Positions 1 to 13,320 are shown, counted from the first letter of the stretch. The stretch: DNA of 64,000 nucleotides from Viola odorata (GCA_963691705.1 OY829541.1:16858564-16922563), one strand, 5' to 3'. Notes: generated from the letters alone by a model not told the origin. Made by a program: numbers and translations.

Positions 1-530
1 AATTTCAATTTCTAAACCATGCCCAACGGCATGTCAACTTTCAATTTCAATTTCAATTTCAACTTCTAGACCATGCCCAACGGCATGTCACACTCCAATA
101 TCTAATCCATGCCAAACGGCATGTCAATTTCATAATTTCAATTTCTAAGCCATGCCCAACGGCATGTCAACTTTCAATTTCAATTTCTAGACCATGCCCA
201 ATCGACATGTCTAATTTCATAATTTCAATTTCTAAACCATGCCCAACGGCATGTCAAATTTCCATTTCAATTTCTAGACCATGCCCAACGGCATGTCAAA
301 TTTTAATTTCAATTTCTAGACCATGCCCAACGGCATGTCACACTCCAATTTCTAATCCATGCGCAAACGGCATGTCAATTTTATAATTTCAATTTCTAAA
401 CCATGCCCAATCGGCATGTCAAATTTCAATTTCTAATCCATGCCCAAACGGCATATCAATTTCATAATTTCAATTTCTAAACCATGCCCAACGACATGTC
501 AACTTTCCATTTCTATTTCAATTTCTAGAC

Positions 531-546
531 CAAGCCCAACGGCAAG
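531..546 (+). repeat. Example of a dyad-null monomer
   Basis: CAAGCC CAAC GGCAAG has a T-to-A change in each arm, leaving two A/A mismatches. It recurs at the third monomer of nearly every 251-bp and 330-bp block. Half-changed forms (CAAGCC with GGCATG, and CATGCC with GGCAAG) also occur at fixed block positions. Confidence 0.88.
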
Positions 547-780
547 TCAAATTTCAATTTCAATTCTAGACCATGCCTAACGGCATGTCACATTCCAATT
601 TCTAAACCATGCCCAAACAGCATGTCAATTTTAAAATTTCAATTTCTAAACCATGCCAAATCGGCATGTCAAATTTCAATTTCTAATCCATGCCCAAACT
701 GCATGTCAATTTCATAATTTCAATTTCTAAACCATGCCCAACGGCATGTCAACTTTCAATTTCAATTTCAATTTCTAGAC

Positions 781-796
781 CATGCCCAACGGCATG
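781..796 (+). repeat. Example of the monomer dyad (6-bp arms, 4-nt loop)
   Basis: CATGCC and GGCATG are exact reverse complements around CAAC. Most monomers in the window carry this dyad or a version with a 5-nt loop (CAATC or CAAAC). Outside the arms, GAC on the left and TC on the right could extend pairing by two pairs with one bulged C. The role is unknown; it could be a binding site, form a cruciform or simply be inherited. Confidence 0.9.
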
Positions 797-2100
797 TCAA
801 ATTTCAATTTCAACTTCTAGACCATGCCCAACGGCATGTCACACTCCAATTTCTAATCCATGCCCAAACGGCATGTCAATTTCATAATTTCAATTTCTAA
901 GCCATGCCTAACGGCATGTCAACTTTCAATTTCAATTTCTAGACCATGCCCAATCGGCATGTCGAATTTCATAACTTCAATTTCTAAAACATGCCCAACG
1001 GCATGTCAAATTTCAATTTCAATTTCTAGACCAAGCCCAACGGCATGTCAAATTTCAATTTCAATTTCTAGACCATGCCCAACGTCATGTCACATTCCAA
1101 TTTCTAAACCATGCCCAAACGGCATGTCAATTTTATAATTTCAATTTCTAAAGCATGCCCAATCGGCATGTCAAATTTCAATTTCTAATCCATGCCCAAA
1201 CGGCATGTCAATTTCATAATTTTAATTTCTAAGCCATGCCCAACGGCATGTCAACTTTCAATTTCAATTTTAGACCATGCCCAATCGGCATGTCAAATTT
1301 CATAACTTCAATTTCTAAACCATGCCCAACGGCAAGTCAAATTTCAATTTCAATTTCTAAACCATGCCCACCGGCATGTCACATTCCAATTTCTAAACCA
1401 TGCCCAAACGGCATGTCAATTGTATAATTTCAATTTCTAAACCATGCCCAATCGGCATGTCAAATTTCAATTTCTAATCCATGCCCAAACTGCATGTCAA
1501 TTTCATAATTTCAATTTATAAACCATGCCCAACGGCATGTCAACTTTCAATTTCAATTTCTAGACCATGCCCAATCGGCATGTCGAATTTCATAACTTCA
1601 ATTTCAATTTCTAGACCATGCCCAACGGCATGTCAAATTTCAATTTCAATTTCTAGACCATGCCCAACGGCATGTCAAATTCCAATTTCAATTTCTAGAC
1701 CATGCCCAACGGCATGTCACATTCCAATTTCTAATCCATGCCCAAACGGCATGTCAATTTCATAATTTCAATTTCTAAACCATGCCCAACGGCATGTCAC
1801 ATTCCAATTTCTAAACCATGCCCAAACGGCATGTCAATTTTATAATTTCAATTTCTAAACCATGCCCAATCGGCATTCAAATTTCAATTTCTAATCCATG
1901 CCCAAACGGCATGTCAATTTTATAATTTCAATTTCTAAACCATGCCCAATCGGCATGTCAAATTTCAATTTCAAATCCATGCCCAAACGGCATGTCAATT
2001 TCATAATTTCAATTTCTAAACCATGCCCAACGGCATGTCAACTTTCAATTTCAATTTCAATTTCTAGACCATGCCCAACGGCATGTCAAATTTCAATTTC

Positions 2101-4142
2101 AACTTCTAGACCATGCCCAACGGCATGTCACACTCCAATATCTAATCCATGCCCAAACGGCATGTCAATTTCATAATTTCAATTTCTAAGCCATGCCCAA
2201 CGGCATGTCAACTTTCAATTTCAATTTCTAGACCATGCCCAATCGACATGTCTAATTTCATAATTTCAATTTCTAAACCATGCCCAATGGCATGTCAAAT
2301 TTCCATTTCAATTTCTAGACCATGCCCAACGGCATGTCAAATTTTAATTTCAATTTCTAGACCATGCCCAACGGCATGTCACACTCCAATTTCTAATCCA
2401 TGCGCAAACGGCATGTCAATTTTATAATTTCAATTTCTAAACCATGCCCAATCGGCATGTCAAATTTCAATTTCTAATCCATGCCCAAACGGCATATCAA
2501 TTTCATAATTTCAATTTCTAAACCATGCCCAACGACATGTCAACTTTCCATTTCTATTTCAATTTCTAGACCAAGCCCAACGGCAAGTCAAATTTCAATT
2601 TCAATTTCTAGACCATGCCTAACGGCATGTCACATTCCAATTTCTAAACCATGCCCAAACAGCATGTCAATTTTAAAATTTCAATTTCTAAACCATGCCA
2701 AATCGGCATGTCAAATTTCAATTTCTAATCCATGCCCAAACTGCATGTCAATTTCATAATTTCAATTTCTAAACCATGCCCAACGGCATGTCAACTTTCA
2801 ATTTCAATTTCAATTTCTAGACCATGCCCAACGGCATGTCAAATTTCAATTTCAACTTCTAGACCATGCCCAACGGCATGTCACACTCCAATTTCTAATC
2901 CATGCCCAAACGGCATGTCAATTTCATAATTTCAATTTCTAAGCCATGCCTAACGGCATGTCAACTTTCAATTTCAATTTCTAGACCATGCCCAAACGGC
3001 ATGTCGAATTTCATAACTTCAATTTCTAAAACATGCCCAACGGCATGTCAAATTTCAATTTCAATTTCTAGACCAAGCCCAACGGCATGTCAAATTTCAA
3101 TTTCAATTTCTAGACCATGCCCAACGGCATGTCACATTCCAATTTCTAAACCATGCCCAAACGGCATGTCAATTTTATAATTTCAATTTCTAAAGCATGC
3201 CCAATCGGCATGTCAAATTTCAATTTCTAATCCATGCCCAAACGGCATGTCAATTTCATAATTTTAATTTCTAAGCCATGCCCAACGGCATGTCAACTTT
3301 CAATTTCAATTTTAGACCATGCCCAATCGGCATGTCGAATTTCATAACTTCAATTTCTAAACCATGCCCAACGGCAAGTCAAATTTCAATTTCAATTTCT
3401 AAACCATGCCCACCGGCATGTCACATTCCAATTTCTAAACCATGCCCAAACGGCATGTCAATTGTATAATTTCAATTTCTAAACCATGCCCAATCGGCAT
3501 GTCAAATTTCAATTTCTAATCCATGCCCAAACTGCATGTCAATTTCATAATTTCAATTTATAAACCATGCCCAACGGCATGTCAACTTTCAATTTCAATT
3601 TCTAGACCATGCCCAATCGGCATGTCGAATTTCATAACTTCAATTTCAATTTCTAGACCATGCCCAACGGCATGTCAAATTTCAATTTCAATTTCTAGAC
3701 CATGCCCAACGGCATGTCAAATTCCAATTTCAATTTCTAGACCATGCCCAACGGCATGTCACATTCCAATTTCTAATCCATGCCCAAACGGCATGTCAAT
3801 TTCATAATTTCAATTTCTAAACCATGCCCAACGGCATGTCACATTCCAATTTCTAAACCATGCCCAAACGGCATGTCAATTTTATAATTTCAATTTCTAA
3901 ACCATGCCCAATCGGCATTCAAATTTCAATTTCTAATCCATGCCCAAACGGCATGTCAATTTGATAATTTCAATTTCTAAACCATGCCCAATCGGCATGT
4001 CAAATTTCAATTTCTAATCCATGCCCAAACGGCATGTCAATTTCATAATTTCAATTTCTAAACCATGCCCAACGGCATGTCAACTTTCAATTTCAATTTC
4101 AATTTCTAGACCATGCCCAACGGCATGTCAAATTTCAATTTC
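2101..4142 (+). repeat. 2,042-bp higher-order repeat, copy 2 (A1)
   Basis: Second tandem copy of the unit at 61-2,100, carrying the same diagnostic variants at +2,042. A few point differences are visible, such as AATTTGATAATTTC near 3,960. The copy structure breaks just after about 4,170, where the expected CACACTCC monomer is replaced by an AAATTTTAATTTC monomer. Confidence 0.9.
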
Positions 4143-6735
4143 AACTTCTAGACCATGCCCAACGGCATGTCAAATTTTAATTTCAATTTCTAAACCATGC
4201 CCAATCGGCATTCAAATTTCAATTTCTAATCCATGCCCAAACAGCATGTCAATTTTATAATTTCAATTTCTAAACCATGCCCAATCGGCATGTCAAATTT
4301 CAATTTCTAATCCATGCCCAAACGGCATGTCAATTTCATAATTTCAATTTCTAAACCATGCCCAACGGCATGTCAACTTTCAATTTCAATTTCAATTTCT
4401 AGACCATGCCCAACGGCATGTCAAATTTTAATTTCAATTTCTAAACCATGCCCAACGGCATGTCAAATTTCAATTTCAATTTCTAGACCATGCCCAACGG
4501 CATGTCAAATTTTAATTTCAATTTCTAGACCATGCCCAACGGCATGTCACACTCCAATTTCTAATCCATGCCCAAACGGCATGTCAATTTTATAATTTCA
4601 ATTTCTAAACCATGCCCAATCGGCATGTCAAATTTCAATTTCTAATCCAGGCCAAACGGCATGTCAATTTCATAATTTGAATTTCTAAACCATGCCCAAC
4701 GGTATGTCAACTTTCCATTTCTATTTTAATTTCTAGACCAAGCCCAACGGCAAGTCAAATTTCAATTTCAATTTCTAGACCATGCCCAACGGCATGTCAC
4801 ATTCCAATTTCTAAACCATGCCCAAACGGCATGTCAATTTTATAATTTCAATTTCTAAACCATGCCCAATCGGCATTCAAATTTCAATTTCTAATCCACG
4901 CCCAAACGGCATGTCAATTTCATAATTTCAATTTCTAATCCATGCCCAACGGCAAGTCAACTTTCAATTTCAATTTCAATTTCTAGACCATGCCCAATGG
5001 CATGTCAAATTTCAATTTCAACTTCTAGACCATGCCCAACGGCATGTCACACTCCAATATCTAATCCATGCCCAAACGGCATGTCAATTTCATAATTTCA
5101 ATTTCTAAGCCATGCCCAACGGCATGTCAACTTTCAATTTCAATTTCTAGACCATGCCCAATCGGCATGTCGAATTTCATAACTTCAATTTCTAAACCAT
5201 GCCCAACGGCATGTCAAATTTCAATTTCAATTTCTAGACCAAGCCCAACGGCATGTCAAATTTCAATTTCAATTTCTAGACCAAGCCCAACGGCATGTCA
5301 AATTTCAATTTCAATTTCTAGACCATGCCCAACGGCATGTCACATTCCAATTTCTAAACCATGCCCAAACGGCATGTCAATTTTATAATTTCAATTTCTA
5401 AACCATGCCCAATCGGCATGTCAAATTTCAATTTCTAATCCATGCCCAAACTGCATGTCAATTTCATAATTTCAATTTCTAAACCATGCCCAACGGCATG
5501 TCAACTTTCAATTTCAATTTCTAGACCATGCCCAATCAGCATGTCGAATTTCATAACTTTAATTTCTAAACCATGCCCAACGACATGTCAAATTTCAATT
5601 TCAATTTCTAGACCATGCCCAACGGCATGTCAAATTTTAATTTCAATTTCTAGACCATGCCCAACGGCATGTCACACTCCAATTTCTAATCCATGCGCAA
5701 ACGGCATGTCAATTTTATAATTTCAATTTCTAAACCATGCCCAATCGGCATGTCAAATTTCAATTTCTAATCCATGCCCAAACGGCATATCAATTTCATA
5801 ATTTCAATTTCTAAACCATGCCCAACGACATGTCAACTTTCCATTTCTATTTCAATTTCTAGACCAAGCCCAACGGCAAGTCAAATTTCAATTTCAATTT
5901 CTAGACCATGCCTAACGGCATGTCACATTCCAATTTCTAAACCAAGCCCAAACAGCATGTCAATTTTAAAATTTCAATTTCTAAACCATGCCAAATCGGC
6001 ATGTCAAATTTCAATTTCTAATCCATGCCCAAACTACATGTCAATTTCATAATTTCAATTTCTAAACCATGCCCAACGGCATGTCAACTTTCAATTTCAA
6101 TTTCAATTTCTAGACCATGCCCAACGGCATGTCAAATTTCAATTTCAACTTCTAGAGCATGCCCAACGGCATGTCACACTCCAATTTCTAATCCATGCCC
6201 AAACGGCATGTCAATTTCATAATTTCAATTTCTAAGCCATACCCAACGGCATGTCAACTTTCAATTTCAATTTCTAGACCATGCCCAATCGGCATGTCGA
6301 ATTTCATAACTTCAATTTCTAAACCATGCCCAACGGCATGTCAAATTTCAATTTCAACTTCTAGACCATGCCCAACGGCATGTCACACTCCAATATCTAA
6401 TCCATGCCCAAACGGCATGTCAATTTCATAATTTCAATTTCTAAGCCATGCCCAACGGCATGTCAACTTTCAATTTCAATTTCTAGACCATGCCCAATCG
6501 ACATGTCTAATTTCATAATTTCAATTTGTAAACCATGCCCAACGGCATGTCAAATTTCCATTTCAATTTCTAGACCATGCCCAACGGCATGTCAAATTTT
6601 AATTTCAATTTCTAGACCATGCCCAACGGCATGTCACACTCCAATTTCTAATCCATGCGCAAACGGCATGTCAATTTTATAATTTCAATTTCTAAACCAT
6701 GCCCAATCGGCATGTCAAATTTCAATTTCTAATCC
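4143..6735 (+). repeat. Mixed A blocks between the 2,042-bp and 251-bp repeats
   Basis: This stretch holds A-type blocks with no simple internal tandem period. It includes a 374-bp block at 5,068-5,441, which is the 332-bp 8-mer plus one extra CAAGCC monomer. It is followed by blocks of 332, 251, 170, 209 and 332 bp (5,442-6,735). The same order recurs at 37.2-39.8 kb, but with an additional 81 bp there, near 37.95 kb. No gene is present. Confidence 0.8.
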
Positions 6736-7237
6736 ATGCCCAAACGGCATATCAATTTCATAATTTCAATTTCTAAACCATGCCCAACGACATGTCAACT
6801 TTCCATTTCTATTTCAATTTCTAGACCAAGCCCAACGGCAAGTCAAATTTCAATTTCAATTTCTAGACCATGCCTAACGGCATGTCACATTCCAATTTCT
6901 AAACCATGCCCAAACAGCATGTCAATTTTAAAATTTCAATTTCTAAACCATGCCAAATCGGCATGTCAAATTTCAATATCTAATCCATGCCCAAACTGCA
7001 TGTCAATTTCATAATTTCAATTTCTAAACCATGCCCAACGACATGTCAACTTTCCATTTCTATTTCAATTTCTAGACCAAGCCCAACGGCAAGTCAAATT
7101 TCAATTTCAATTTCTAGACCATGCCTAACGGCATGTCACATTCCAATTTCTAAACCATGCCCAAACAGCATGTCAATTTTAAAATTTCAATTTCTAAACC
7201 ATGCCAAATCGGCATGTCAAATTTCAATTTCTAATCC
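6736..7237 (+). repeat. Tandem pair of the 251-bp six-monomer block
   Basis: Two adjacent copies of the 44+48+42+36+44+37 block lie at 6,736-6,986 and 6,987-7,237. The first ends in AATATCTAATCC and the second in AATTTCTAATCC. The corresponding place in the distant copy (39,838-40,088) has only one block, so this looks like a block-sized gain in A1 or a loss in the other copy. Confidence 0.88.
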
Positions 7238-9486
7238 ATGCCCAAACTGCATGTCAATTTCATAATTTCAATTTCTAAACCATGCCCAACGGCATGTCAA
7301 CTTTCAATTTCAATTTCAATTTCTAGACCATGCCCAACGGCATGTCAAATTTCAATTTCAACTTCTAGACCATGCCCAACGGCATGTCACACTCCAATTT
7401 CTAATCCATGCCCAAACGGCATGTCAATTTCATAATTTCAATTTCTAAGCCATGCCTAACGGCATGTCAACTTTCAATTTCAATTTCTAGACCATGCCCA
7501 ATCGGCATGTCGAATTTCATAACTTCAATTTCTAAAACATGCCCAACGGCATGTCAAATTTCAATTTCAATTTCTAGACCAAGCCCAACGGCATGTCAAA
7601 TTTCAATTTCAATTTCTAGACCATGCCCAACGGCATGTCACATTCCAATTTCTAAACCATGCCCAAACGGCATGTCAATTTTATAATTTCAATTTCTAAA
7701 CCATGCCCAATCGGCATGTCAAATTTCAATTTCTAATCCATGCCCAAACTGCATGTCAATTTCATAATTTCAATTTCTAAACCATGCCCAACGGCATGTC
7801 AACTTTCAATTTCAATTTCTAGACCATGCCCAATCGGCATGTCGAATTTCATAACTTTAATTTCTAAACCATGCCCAACGGCATGTCAAATTTCAATTTC
7901 AATTTCTAGACCATGCCCAACGGCATGTCAAATTTTAATTTCAATTTCTAGACCATGCCCAACGGCATGTCACACTCCAATTTCTAATCCATGCCCAAAC
8001 GGCATGTCAATTTTATAATTTCAATTTCTAAACCATGCCCAATCGGCATGTAAAATTTCAATTTCTAATCCATGCCAAACGGCATGTCAATTTCATAATT
8101 TGAATTTCTAAACCATGCCCAACGGTATGTCAACTTTCCATTTCTATTTCAATTTCTAGACCAAGCCCAACGGCAAGTCAAATTTCAATTTCAATTTCTA
8201 GACCATGCCCAACGGCATGTCACATTCCAATTTCTAAACCATGCCCAAACGGCATGTCAATTTTATAATTTCAATTTCTAAACCATGCCCAATCGGCATT
8301 CAAATTTCAATTTCTAATCCACGCCCAAACGGCATGTCAATTTTATAATTTCAATTTCTAAACCATGCCCAATCGGCATGTCAAATTTCAATTTCTAATC
8401 CATGCCCAAACGGCATGTCAATTTCATAATTTCAATTTCTAAACCATGCCCAACGGCAAGTCAACTTTCAATTTCAATTTCAATTTCTAGACCATGCCCA
8501 ACGGCATGTCAAATTTCAATTTCAACTTCTAGACCATGCCCAACGGCATGTCACACTCCAATATCTAATCCATGCCCAAACGGCATGTCAATTTCATAAT
8601 TTCAATTTCTAAGCCATGCCCAACGGCATGTCAACTTTCAATTTCAATTTCTAGACCATGCCCAATCGGCATGTCGAATTTCATAACTTCAATTTCTAAA
8701 CCATGCCCAACGGCATGTCAAATTTCAATTTCAATTTCTAGACCAAGCCCAACGGCATGTCAAATTTCAATTTCAATTTCTAGACCATGCCCAACGGCAT
8801 GTCACATTCCAATTTCTAAACCATGCCCAAACGGCATGTCAATTTTATAATTTCAATTTCTAAACCATGCCCAATCGGCATGTCAAATTTCAATTTCTAA
8901 TCCATGCCCAAACTGCATGTCAATTTCATAATTTCAATTTCTAAACCATGCCCAACGGCATGTCAACTTTCAATTTCAATTTCTAGACCATGCCCAATCA
9001 GCATGTCGAATTTCATAACTTTAATTTCTAAACCATGCCCAACGGCATGTCAAATTTCAATTTCAATTTCTAGACCATGCCCAACGGCATGTCAAATTTT
9101 AATTTCAATTTCTAGACCATGCCCAACGGCATGTCACACTCCAATTTCTAATCCATGCGCAAACGGCATGTCAATTTTATAATTTCAATTTCTAAACCAT
9201 GCCCAATCGGCATGTCAAATTTCAATTTCTAATCCATGCCCAAACGGCATATCAATTTCATAATTTCAATTTCTAAACCATGCCCAACGACATGTCAACT
9301 TTCCATTTCTATTTCAATTTCTAGACCAAGCCCAACGGCAAGTCAAATTTCAATTTCAATTTCTAGACCATGCCTAACGGCATGTCACATTCCAATTTCT
9401 AAACCATGCCCAAACAGCATGTCAATTTTAAAATTTCAATTTCTAAACCATGCCAAATCGGCATGTCAAATTTCAATTTCTAATCC
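7238..9486 (+). repeat. 2,249-bp higher-order repeat, copy 1
   Basis: This unit recurs at +2,249. Its block order is 170, 332, 332, 330, 170, 332, 332 and 251 bp, which sums to 2,249 bp and 54 monomers. The first four blocks form the 1,164-bp superblock and the last four the 1,085-bp superblock. Confidence 0.9.
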
Positions 9487-11735
9487 ATGCCCAAACTGCA
9501 TGTCAATTTCATAATTTCAATTTCTAAACCATGCCCAACGGCATGTCAACTTTCAATTTCAATTTCAATTTCTAGACCATGCCCAACGGCATGTCAAATT
9601 TCAATTTCAACTTCTAGACCATGCCCAACGGCATGTCACACTCCAATTTCTAATCCATGCCCAAACGGCATGTCAATTTCATAATTTCAATTTCTAAGCC
9701 ATGCCTAACGGCATGTCAACTTTCAATTTCAATTTCTAGACCATGCCCAATCGGCATGTCGAATTTCATAACTTCAATTTCTAAAACATGCCCAACGGCA
9801 TGTCAAATTTCAATTTCAATTTCTAGACCAAGCCCAACGGCATGTCAAATTTCAATTTCAATTTCTAGACCATGCCCAACGGCATGTCACATTCCAATTT
9901 CTAAACCATGCCCAAACGGCATGTCAATTTTATAATTTCAATTTCTAAACCATGCCCAATCGGCATGTCAAATTTCAATTTCTAATCCATGCCCAAACTG
10001 CATGTCAATTTCATAATTTCAATTTCTAAACCATGCCCAACGGCATGTCAACTTTCAATTTCAATTTCTAGACCATGCCCAATCGGCATGTCGAATTTCA
10101 TAACTTTAATTTCTAAACCATGCCCAACGGCATGTCAAATTTCAATTTCAATTTCTAGACCATGCCCAACGGCATGTCAAATTTTAATTTCAATTTCTAG
10201 ACCATGCCCAACGGCATGTCACACTCCAATTTCTAATCCATGCCCAAACGGCATGTCAATTTTATAATTTCAATTTCTAAACCATGCCCAATCGGCATGT
10301 AAAATTTCAATTTCTAATCCATGCCAAACGGCATGTCAATTTCATAATTTGAATTTCTAAACCATGCCCAACGGTATGTCAACTTTCCATTTCTATTTCA
10401 ATTTCTAGACCAAGCCCAACGGCAAGTCAAATTTCAATTTCAATTTCTAGACCATGCCCAACGGCATGTCACATTCCAATTTCTAAACCATGCCCAAACG
10501 GCATGTCAATTTTATAATTTCAATTTCTAAACCATGCCCAATCGGCATTCAAATTTCAATTTCTAATCCACGCCCAAACGGCATGTCAATTTTATAATTT
10601 CAATTTCTAAACCATGCCCAATCGGCATGTCAAATTTCAATTTCTAATCCATGCCCAAACGGCATGTCAATTTCATAATTTCAATTTCTAAACCATGCCC
10701 AACGGCAAGTCAACTTTCAATTTCAATTTCAATTTCTAGACCATGCCCAACGGCATGTCAAATTTCAATTTCAACTTCTAGACCATGCCCAACGGCATGT
10801 CACACTCCAATATCTAATCCATGCCCAAACGGCATGTCAATTTCATAATTTCAATTTCTAAGCCATGCCCAACGGCATGTCAACTTTCAATTTCAATTTC
10901 TAGACCATGCCCAATCGGCATGTCGAATTTCATAACTTCAATTTCTAAACCATGCCCAACGGCATGTCAAATTTCAATTTCAATTTCTAGACCAAGCCCA
11001 ACGGCATGTCAAATTTCAATTTCAATTTCTAGACCATGCCCAACGGCATGTCACATTCCAATTTCTAAACCATGCCCAAACGGCATGTCAATTTTATAAT
11101 TTCAATTTCTAAACCATGCCCAATCGGCATGTCAAATTTCAATTTCTAATCCATGCCCAAACTGCATGTCAATTTCATAATTTCAATTTCTAAACCATGC
11201 CCAACGGCATGTCAACTTTCAATTTCAATTTCTAGACCATGCCCAATCAGCATGTCGAATTTCATAACTTTAATTTCTAAACCATGCCCAACGGCATGTC
11301 AAATTTCAATTTCAATTTCTAGACCATGCCCAACGGCATGTCAAATTTTAATTTCAATTTCTAGACCATGCCCAACGGCATGTCACACTCCAATTTCTAA
11401 TCCATGCGCAAACGGCATGTCAATTTTATAATTTCAATTTCTAAACCATGCCCAATCGGCATGTCAAATTTCAATTTCTAATCCATGCCCAAACGGCATA
11501 TCAATTTCATAATTTCAATTTCTAAACCATGCCCAACGACATGTCAACTTTCCATTTCTATTTCAATTTCTAGACCAAGCCCAACGGCAAGTCAAATTTC
11601 AATTTCAATTTCTAGACCATGCCTAACGGCATGTCACATTCCAATTTCTAAACCATTCCCAAACAGCATGTCAATTTTAAAATTTCAATTTCTAAACCAT
11701 GCCAAATCGGCATGTCAAATTTCAATTTCTAATCC
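9487..11735 (+). repeat. 2,249-bp higher-order repeat, copy 2
   Basis: Tandem copy of 7,238-9,486 with the same block order and very few visible differences, for example CCATTCCCAAACAGC near 11,653 in place of CCATGCCCAAACAGC. The corresponding distant copy at 40-42.3 kb has only one unit of this kind. Confidence 0.9.
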
Positions 11736-12620
11736 ATGCCCAAACTACATGTCAATTTCATAATTTCAATTTCTAAACCATGCCCAACGGCATGTCAACT
11801 TTCAATTTCAATTTCAATTTCTAGACCATGCCCAACGGCATGTCAAATTTCAATTTCAACTTCTAGAGCATGCCCAACGGCATGTCACACTCCAATTTCT
11901 AATCCATGCCCAAACGGCATGTCAATTTCATAATTTCAATTTCTAAGCCATACCCAACGGCATGTCAACTTTCAATTTCAATTTCTAGACCATGCCCAAT
12001 CGGCATGTCGAATTTCATAACTTCAATTTCTAAACCATGCCCAACGGCATGTCAAATTTCAATTTCAACTTCTAGACCATGCCCAACGGCATGTCACACT
12101 CCAATATCTAATCCATGCCCAAACGGCATGTCAATTTCATAATTTCAATTTCTAAGCCATGCCCAACGGCATGTCAACTTTCAATTTCAATTTCTAGACC
12201 ATGCCCAATCGACATGTCTAATTTCATAATTTCAATTTGTAAACCATGCCCAACGGCATGTCAAATTTCCATTTCAATTTCTAGACCATGCCCAACGGCA
12301 TGTCAAATTTTAATTTCAATTTCTAGACCATGCCCAACGGCATGTCACACTCCAATTTCTAATCCATGCGCAAACGGCATGTCAATTTTATAATTTCAAT
12401 TTCTAAACCATGCCCAATCGGCATGTCAAATTTCAATTTCTAATCCATGCCCAAACGGCATATCAATTTCATAATTTCAATTTCTAAACCATGCCCAACG
12501 ACATGTCAACTTTCCATTTCTATTTCAATTTCTAGACCAAGCCCAACGGCAAGTCAAATTTCAATTTCAATTTCTAGACCATGCCTAACGGCATGTCACA
12601 TTCCAATTTCTAAACCATGC
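11736..12620 (+). repeat. Terminal A1 blocks (170, 209, 332, partial 251)
   Basis: Blocks of 170, 209 and 332 bp are followed by the first four monomers of a 251-bp block. The same order occurs at 42,338-43,222. The expected next monomer (AAACAGC followed by TTTTAAAATTTC) is replaced at about 12,620 by a different 44-bp monomer, which marks the A to B boundary. Confidence 0.8.
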
Positions 12621-13320
12621 CCAAACGGCATGTCAATTTCATAATTTCAATTTCTAAACCATGCCCAATCGGCATGTCAAATTTCAATTTCTAATGCATG
12701 CCCAAAGTGCATGTCAATTTCATAATTTCAATTTCTAAACCATGCCCAACGGCATGTCAACTTTCAATTTCAATTTCTAGACCATGCCCAATCGGCATGT
12801 CAAATTTCATAACTTCAATTTCTAAACCATGCCCAACGGCATGTCAAATTTCAATTTCAATATCTATACCATGGCGAACGGCATGTCACACTCCAATTTC
12901 TAATCCATGCCCAAACGGTATGTCAATTTTATAATTTCAATTTCTAAACCATGCCCAATCGCCATGTCAAAATTCCAATTTCTAATCCATGCCCAAATGG
13001 CATGTCAATTTCATAATTTCAATTTCTAAACCATGCCCAATCGGCATGTCAAATTTCAATTTCTAATCCATGCCGAAACGGCATGTCAATTTCATATTCA
13101 ATTTTTAAGCCATGCCCAACGGCATGTCAACTTTCAATTTCAATTTCTAGACAATGCCCGACGGCATGTCAAATTTCAATTTCAATTTCTTGACCATGCC
13201 CAATCGGCATGTCAAATGTCATAACTTCAATTTCTAAACCATGCCCAACGGCATGTCAAATTTCAATTTCAATTTCTAGACCATGCCCAATCGGCATGTC
13301 AAATTTCAATTTCTAATCCA
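12621..13320 (+). repeat. Transition zone into subfamily B
   Basis: Monomers here are mixed and several are unique in the window. Examples are CTAATGCATGCCCAAAGTGC near 12,691 and ATACCATGGCGAACGGCATG near 12,866. Typical B features start here: AATATCTATACC, CATATTCAATTTTTAAGCC and TTTCTTGACC. The stretch from about 12,950 is related to 15.9-16.2 kb at an offset of about 2,943 bp. Confidence 0.75.

Larger units (their letters stand above)
61..2100 (+). repeat. 2,042-bp higher-order repeat, copy 1 (A1)
   Basis: Positions 61-2,100 recur at 2,101-4,142 with an offset of 2,040 to 2,042 bp. The small drift comes from single-base deletions in this copy, for example CATGCCAAACGG near 107 and a lost T near 553. 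From 690 on, the copy contains successive blocks of about 170, 332, 44, 245, 417, 251, 332 and 251 bp, which total 2,042. Diagnostic monomers include AATTGTATAATTTC near 1,420 and CCCACCGGCATG near 1,367. Confidence 0.9.
1..12620 (+). repeat. Subfamily A array, left segment (A1)
   Basis: Monomers here belong to a set marked by CAAGCCCAACGGCAAGTC, CATGCGCAAACGG, CCCAAACTGCATG and CATAACTTTAATTTC. They are ordered as 170-, 209-, 251- and 332-bp blocks. The segment aligns with 33,020-43,222 block for block, apart from a few whole-block gains and losses. It ends near 12,620 at a monomer boundary, where subfamily B begins. The left limit lies outside the window. Confidence 0.85.

Noticed and set aside
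781..796. p53-like response element around CATG
   Set aside because: The bases beside CATG are not RRR on the left and YYY on the right in either arm, so the match is only the CATG core.
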